Below, one piece after another: positions 7,947-11,699 of a stretch of DNA of 11,699 bases. This stretch comes from Pseudomonadota bacterium. GTDB lineage: Bacteria > Cyanobacteriota > Vampirovibrionia > LMEP-6097. Where the stretch lies: contig RFQS01000042.1 in assembly GCA_009924885.1 (NCBI GenBank), forward strand, positions 1-11,699, given 5' to 3'. The notes beneath the pieces are model-generated. The model was given only the letters and a program-made list of their open reading frames with translations, was not told the origin of the DNA and ran no database searches. Each line of letters begins with the position of its first letter. Within the stretch, counting starts at the first letter, position 1. The translations under genes and the position numbers were made by a program.

Positions 7947-9284
7947 TTTAAATACTGCAATAAAATAATCTAAATCCTCTTCCCTAAGCCCAGGCCAAAC
8001 ACCAATCCAGAAGGTATTTCTCATCGAATAATCTGTATTAGGTAGCAGCTCATAAACGAAATCATCAATCTGTGAGCTTCTTAGTAAATCCGAATCTAAA
8101 ACCCTAAACTCAAAATCATAATCTAGATAAGCTGGCTGTCTTAAAATATTACCAGCGAAAAGCTGTCTAGTACCGATTCCATTCTCTTCTAAATAATTTA
8201 CTAAATCTACTTTTTTAACACCCTTATCTTCTCTCACTGAAAGAGGGAAACCGAACCATGAAGGTTCAGCTAATTTAGAATGTTCTGGCAGAATTAAATA
8301 TTCAGAATAGTCTTTTAATCTTTCATAGAGGTATTTAAAATTATACTTTCTTCTCTGAATAAAGCTTTCGACTTGCTTCATCTGAGCCACACCACACGCA
8401 GCCTGCCAATCAGTCATTTTCAAGTTATAGCCAATATGTGAATAAATATATTTATGATCATAACCAGCATTCAGCTTACCTAGTTCATAGCTAAAACGCT
8501 TTCCACAAGTATTATCTCTTCCAGATGGGCACCAACAATCTCTACCCCAATCACGAATAGATAGAAGTATTTTATATAATTCAGGATCGCGAGTAAGCAC
8601 AGCACCACCTTCACCAGTAGTAATATGATGTGCAGGATAGAAGCTTAAAGTACAGATATCACCAAAGGTACCAGTAAACTTGCCATCATATTTAGAACCT
8701 AAAGCATCACAGTTATCTTCTATAAGCCAGAGTTTATGCTCATCACAAAAAGCTCTTATAACATTTAAATCAAAAACATTCCCTAAAGTATGAGCAATAA
8801 ATATAGCTTTAGTATTAGGGCTTAAAGCTCTTTCTAACTGAGTTATATCAATATTGTATGATCCTAACTCTATATCTAAAAATACGGGTCTGAGAGAATT
8901 CTGAATTATAGGATTTACCGTAGTCGGGAAACCAGCAGCCACACAGATAACCTCATCTCCTCTCTTTAAAGCCCTCTCCCCAAGCTTAGGTGAGCAAAGA
9001 GCTGAAAGTGCAAGTAAATTAGCAGAGGAGCCAGAATTTACCGTAAGTGCATATTTAAGTCCTAAAAAATCTCTCAGTGCTTTTTCAAAATCCTTATTAA
9101 ACCTTCCAGTAGTGAGCCACATATCCAATGAAGCATCCACCATGTTTACTAATTCCTCGGACCCTAAAACCTTGCCAGACACAGTTCTATAAGTAGAAAT
9201 TGGCTTAGACCATTTATCCAGAAAGAAAAATAGCTTAGATAAAGATTTGATCAAGCTTCTTAAAATATTTTTTAATAAATTCAT
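7917..9284 (-). CDS. rfbH: CDP-4-keto-6-deoxy-D-glucose 3-dehydratase (E1), PMP and [2Fe-2S] enzyme
   Basis: Catalyses C-3 deoxygenation of CDP-4-keto-6-deoxyglucose on the way to 3,6-dideoxyhexoses, using PMP and a [2Fe-2S] cluster with a partner reductase (E3). The fold is that of the DegT/DnrJ/EryC1 aminotransferase family. The internal-aldimine Lys is replaced by His in SFYPAH (H219), the hallmark of the dehydratase. Cluster ligands C192, C250, C252 and C260 have the exact C-X57-C-X-C-X7-C spacing of Yersinia E1 (C193/251/253/261, H220). The protein has 455 residues, slightly longer than the roughly 437 of E1. ATG 9284 overlaps the upstream stop as TAATG and has AGGTG six bases before it; the GTG at 9293 would add three residues and is less likely. 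No E3 reductase is in the window. It is the last gene of the three-gene operon. Confidence 0.94.
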   Translation of the reverse strand: MNLLKNILRSLIKSLSKLFFFLDKWSKPISTYRTVSGKVLGSEELVNMVDASLDMWLTTGRFNKDFEKALRDFLGLKYALTVNSGSSANLLALSALCSPKLGERALKRGDEVICVAAGFPTTVNPIIQNSLRPVFLDIELGSYNIDITQLERALSPNTKAIFIAHTLGNVFDLNVIRAFCDEHKLWLIEDNCDALGSKYDGKFTGTFGDICTLSFYPAHHITTGEGGAVLTRDPELYKILLSIRDWGRDCWCPSGRDNTCGKRFSYELGKLNAGYDHKYIYSHIGYNLKMTDWQAACGVAQMKQVESFIQRRKYNFKYLYERLKDYSEYLILPEHSKLAEPSWFGFPLSVREDKGVKKVDLVNYLEENGIGTRQLFAGNILRQPAYLDYDFEFRVLDSDLLRSSQIDDFVYELLPNTDYSMRNTFWIGVWPGLREEDLDYFIAVFKSYFAKFAPH

Positions 9285-10423
9285 TAAACACACCTGTGAT
9301 TATCATATAATGTCAAAAAATCTTCTATCTGACTATATGTAAAATCTTTTATTTCAGATTTCTTCTCCAAGAAAGCCTTATACCAAAGAGCTGTCATAGA
9401 AATAGCTTGCTCTACGCTAAGCACTGGTCTCCAAGCCAGCTCACGCTTCGCTTTAGATGAATCTAACATTAAAAGTTTAGCTTCTTTAGCCTTAGAAGAA
9501 TTATCATCTAGCCTATAATCCCCTGAACCCCACTTGTTAAGGAAAATACTAGTAAGTTCTAAAACTGAAACACAGCTATCCTCATCAGGGCCTATATTCC
9601 AAGCAGAGCAATACTTAGAACCCTCTTCTAATGAAAGTTTATAAGCAAGTAAACAATAAGCATATAGTGGTTCTAAAACAAACTGCCAAGGTCTTGTAGA
9701 AGCAGGATTACGAAGTACTATCTCTTCATTACGTGATAAAAACCTGACAAAGTCTGGCACCAAACGATTATCATTCCAATCACCTCCACCAATTACATTA
9801 CCAGCACGTACTGTAGCTAGCCTAGGATGGCACTGTTGCCGAATTCCTGAATTCTCACCATACTTTTCTGAAGATTGTTCCTTAGATTTAAAAAAGCTCT
9901 GATAATAAGAATTACTAAGTATCTCGACCATCGCCTTGCTAGCACTGTATGGATCATTTCCGCCAAGTGAATCTCCTTCTTGAAAAGGGACTCCAGAATC
10001 GAAATTAGCATAACACTTATCAGTAGTGACATTTACGACCACTGGATCTAAATTATTTTTCCTCAGTATCTCTAAAAGATTTAAAGTACCCATAACATTA
10101 GTTTTAAAAGTATCCGCTGGCTGTGCGTATGATGTGAGAACCAGCGACTGAGCAGCTAGATGAAAGATTATTTCTGGTTTTATCTTCAGGATTACATTTT
10201 CTAAAGCCACGTAATCACAGATATCACCAATAAAGCTTCTCTCAGATTTATCTATTCCGAGTAAGCCAGAAAGATCTTCAGTAGATTTTGATGCAAGTGC
10301 GAAGCCGCAAACCTCTGCCCCAAAGGATTCCAGCATGGCATACAGCCAAGCTCCTTTAAAACCAGTGTGCCCTGTGATGAGTATCTTTTTATTGTGAAAG
10401 AAATTTTTTAATGTGGCTATCAT
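9284..10423 (-). CDS. rfbG: CDP-glucose 4,6-dehydratase
   Basis: Extended short-chain dehydrogenase converting CDP-D-glucose to CDP-4-keto-6-deoxy-D-glucose, the substrate of the next enzyme. The NAD-binding loop is GHTGFKGAW (18-26), the TTDKCY stretch (133-138) matches the usual TSDKCY, the catalytic pair is Y159 and K163 in YSASK, and RAGNVIGGGDW (207-217) and NPASTRPWQFVLEP are family signatures that separate it from dTDP and GDP dehydratases. At 379 residues it is slightly longer than the usual 355-360. The extra length lies about 179-200 (KSKEQSSEKYGENSGI region), probably a surface loop. It starts 3 bp after the methyltransferase stop, with no clear Shine-Dalgarno, and ends in a TAATG junction with rfbH. 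The cytidylyltransferase rfbF that usually precedes it is not in the window. Also known as ddhB. Confidence 0.94.
   Translation of the reverse strand: MIATLKNFFHNKKILITGHTGFKGAWLYAMLESFGAEVCGFALASKSTEDLSGLLGIDKSERSFIGDICDYVALENVILKIKPEIIFHLAAQSLVLTSYAQPADTFKTNVMGTLNLLEILRKNNLDPVVVNVTTDKCYANFDSGVPFQEGDSLGGNDPYSASKAMVEILSNSYYQSFFKSKEQSSEKYGENSGIRQQCHPRLATVRAGNVIGGGDWNDNRLVPDFVRFLSRNEEIVLRNPASTRPWQFVLEPLYAYCLLAYKLSLEEGSKYCSAWNIGPDEDSCVSVLELTSIFLNKWGSGDYRLDDNSSKAKEAKLLMLDSSKAKRELAWRPVLSVEQAISMTALWYKAFLEKKSEIKDFTYSQIEDFLTLYDNHRCV
9291..9295 (-). promoter_or_regulatory. Shine-Dalgarno deciding the rfbH start
   Basis: AGGTG on the minus strand ends six bases before ATG 9284-9282. It would overlap the alternative GTG at 9293-9291, so it supports the ATG. 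The upstream stop TAA (9286-9284) shares its last base with this ATG, a coupled TAATG junction. Confidence 0.65.
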
Positions 10424-10426
10424 AAA

Positions 10427-11611
10427 TTAGTTTAGATAATTTGGTAATGTAATAACTTTATTTTTCAAAGACAAATCGCTAATGCATTTTAAGATTGGGA
10501 CTTGAGAAATCGTAGTTGCAATTAAAATAGTATGATCATAGTTTATTAAATCACACGGTTTTAATAAATTTATATTTTTATTTGAAAGCCTCACAACTGA
10601 AGAGTTAAAAGCAGAATCAGTGATCGCAAAAATCTTCTCCTGAGGAATAATATCTTCCGCAAGCAACTTCAAGCAAAGCTGCCCCAGACCCCAGACTATG
10701 ACCTGATCTACGTTTAACAACTCTTTATTTATAAAAGATTTTATTCTAATAAAATATTCTAAAGACCGCTTCGCATAAAGATCGATTTCTTTTTTGTAAG
10801 CGACAGGATAGGGTAAATCAGCAGCAATTTCCAAAAAATCTTTATTGGCAGATCTTTGAAAAAAAGCAGATATAACTGGTACAATTTTTTCCTTTACAGG
10901 TTCAATACTGCCTTGACTGGTTTCCAAATTCTTAAAGCAATTTCGTTCAAAGAAAAATTGTAAAGCCTCTGGCGAGAAATGATTAATGTGCTCAAAATTG
11001 AAATCCTGAAAAGGTGATTCAATGTAATCACAATATCTAGTAGCATCTGGCACCTCTATATAAACTGCAATATTGGAAGAAAAAGTTTGTTTCAACTCAT
11101 TCATAAACAGTTTAAGATCAAACAAATGCTCTAAAACATGTACATAAATTACTAATTCTGCATCAGCAACCGCTTTTGGCAAATTACCAATTAAGCTAGG
11201 CAGTGCTTTAAAAGGTAATTTATCAATATCCGAAGAATCATAACTAGGATCAACAGCCATAAGATTTTTATAACCTCTTGCTGCTAAGCAAAACATCAAA
11301 CAAGCACTACCAGAACCTATCTCTACAATTCTAGTTTCTAAACTAAAATATTTATCAATCAAATCTACAAGTTGGTTTGCTCGCTGAATCTCAAGTTCTG
11401 AAAAATCATTTTTAAAAAGATACTTCGTACTACTTTGATAATAATTGTCATAGGTGCTTTGCTCAACCAAGGTATCTGAAAAAATAAAATGACAAGATTG
11501 GCATTCATAAATCTGAATTTGGTCAGAAAGACTAATCGGTGGTAGTTTAAATATTTTTTGTGTGTTAAGCAGCTCTCGTCTTTGTGAGTCGCAAATGGGA
11601 CAGTCTCGCAT
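10427..11611 (-). CDS. zinc-ribbon SAM-dependent methyltransferase, probable NDP-sugar methyltransferase
   Basis: 394 residues in three parts. The N-terminal zinc ribbon has C4/C7 (CPIC) and C37/C40 (CQSC). The methyltransferase domain has motif I VEIGSGSACL (96-105), acidic D121, YVHVLEHL (156-163) and FEHINHFSPEAL (206-217). The C-terminal Rossmann-like domain has VWGLGQLCLKLL (306-317) and D332. This layout is that of the NDP-hexose C-methyltransferase group (putative zinc-binding, Methyltransf and C-terminal domains, about 410 residues). The catalytic YHEH segment of characterised C-methyltransferases reads NFEH, so an O-methyltransferase cannot be excluded. Position before rfbG and rfbH suggests a branched or methylated CDP-3,6-dideoxy sugar as product; this is inference. 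The start is ATG 11611, with only a weak GGA nearby; a second ATG at 11619 is in another frame. Confidence 0.8.
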   Translation of the reverse strand: MRDCPICDSQRRELLNTQKIFKLPPISLSDQIQIYECQSCHFIFSDTLVEQSTYDNYYQSSTKYLFKNDFSELEIQRANQLVDLIDKYFSLETRIVEIGSGSACLMFCLAARGYKNLMAVDPSYDSSDIDKLPFKALPSLIGNLPKAVADAELVIYVHVLEHLFDLKLFMNELKQTFSSNIAVYIEVPDATRYCDYIESPFQDFNFEHINHFSPEALQFFFERNCFKNLETSQGSIEPVKEKIVPVISAFFQRSANKDFLEIAADLPYPVAYKKEIDLYAKRSLEYFIRIKSFINKELLNVDQVIVWGLGQLCLKLLAEDIIPQEKIFAITDSAFNSSVVRLSNKNINLLKPCDLINYDHTILIATTISQVPILKCISDLSLKNKVITLPNYLN

Positions 11612-11699
11612 AAATCCATTTTAAATCACATTCCAAACCTTCAGCTAAAAAATCACCCAGAAGATAACAGATCCACCATAAGCAAATAACAGAATTAAG
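11612..11699. other. upstream region of the sugar operon
   Basis: No coding frame, terminator or clear promoter is seen in the last 88 bases. On the minus strand it should hold the leader or promoter of the methyltransferase-rfbG-rfbH operon, but no well-spaced -35/-10 pair can be named. Whether the operon starts here or continues from upstream is open. Confidence 0.4.

Noticed and set aside
9285..9293. GTG start for rfbH at 9293
   Set aside because: The ribosome site AGGTG overlaps this codon, whereas ATG 9284 has it at a good six-base distance and forms a TAATG junction.
9817..10032. 71-codon minus-strand open frame
   Set aside because: It is a shifted frame within rfbG, whose motifs are intact on both sides.
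11365..11619. 84-codon minus-strand open frame starting at 11619
   Set aside because: It is a shifted frame over the start of the methyltransferase, whose zinc-ribbon cysteines and motif I are in the other frame.
1..11699. Insertion sequences, tRNA genes, CRISPR arrays or long direct repeats
   Set aside because: No transposase frame, cloverleaf or regularly spaced repeat was noticed on reading both strands.

Overview
The window is AT-rich (roughly one third G+C) bacterial DNA carrying eight tightly packed genes. It looks like a flagellin glycosylation locus or surface-sugar island. The organism is a flagellated bacterium. The flagellin is of ordinary bacterial type with a sigma-28-like promoter. 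AT-richness together with SPINDLY-type O-GlcNAc transferases would fit several lineages, including non-photosynthetic relatives of cyanobacteria, but nothing here fixes the taxon.

Layout. (1) 1-261 is a non-coding leader ending in a sigma-28-like promoter and a good Shine-Dalgarno. (2) 262-1167 (+) encodes a 301-residue flagellin with a Ser/Thr-rich central region. (3) 4117-1244 (-) is a two-gene unit. The first gene encodes a TPR protein whose C-terminal half has a sulfotransferase fold that has lost its expected PAPS-binding residues. The second encodes a MidA-like SAM methyltransferase with a helical, TPR-like tail, and its start codon lies in an RNA hairpin. (4) 4209-7946 (+) holds two tandem SPINDLY/OGT-type glycosyltransferases (TPR plus GT41 catalytic domain), divergent from the previous unit. 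(5) 11611-7917 (-) is a three-gene sugar operon: a zinc-ribbon sugar methyltransferase, CDP-glucose 4,6-dehydratase and the iron-sulfur/PMP 3-dehydratase RfbH (DdhC). Its last gene converges with and overlaps the end of the second OGT by 30 bp.

How the genes may work together (inference). The right-hand operon would make a CDP-linked, possibly methylated, 3,6-dideoxyhexose precursor. The OGT-like enzymes would transfer sugar to Ser/Thr of a cytoplasmic acceptor, for which the adjacent flagellin is the obvious candidate. The two TPR-bearing minus-strand proteins may act as modifier or scaffold. Steps one would expect but cannot see here are the glucose-1-phosphate cytidylyltransferase (RfbF/DdhA), the reductase partner of RfbH (DdhD/E3) and a final ketoreductase or epimerase. 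The most unusual items are the apparently inactive TPR-sulfotransferase, the paired divergent OGTs beside flagellin, and the start-codon hairpin at 2602-2626.
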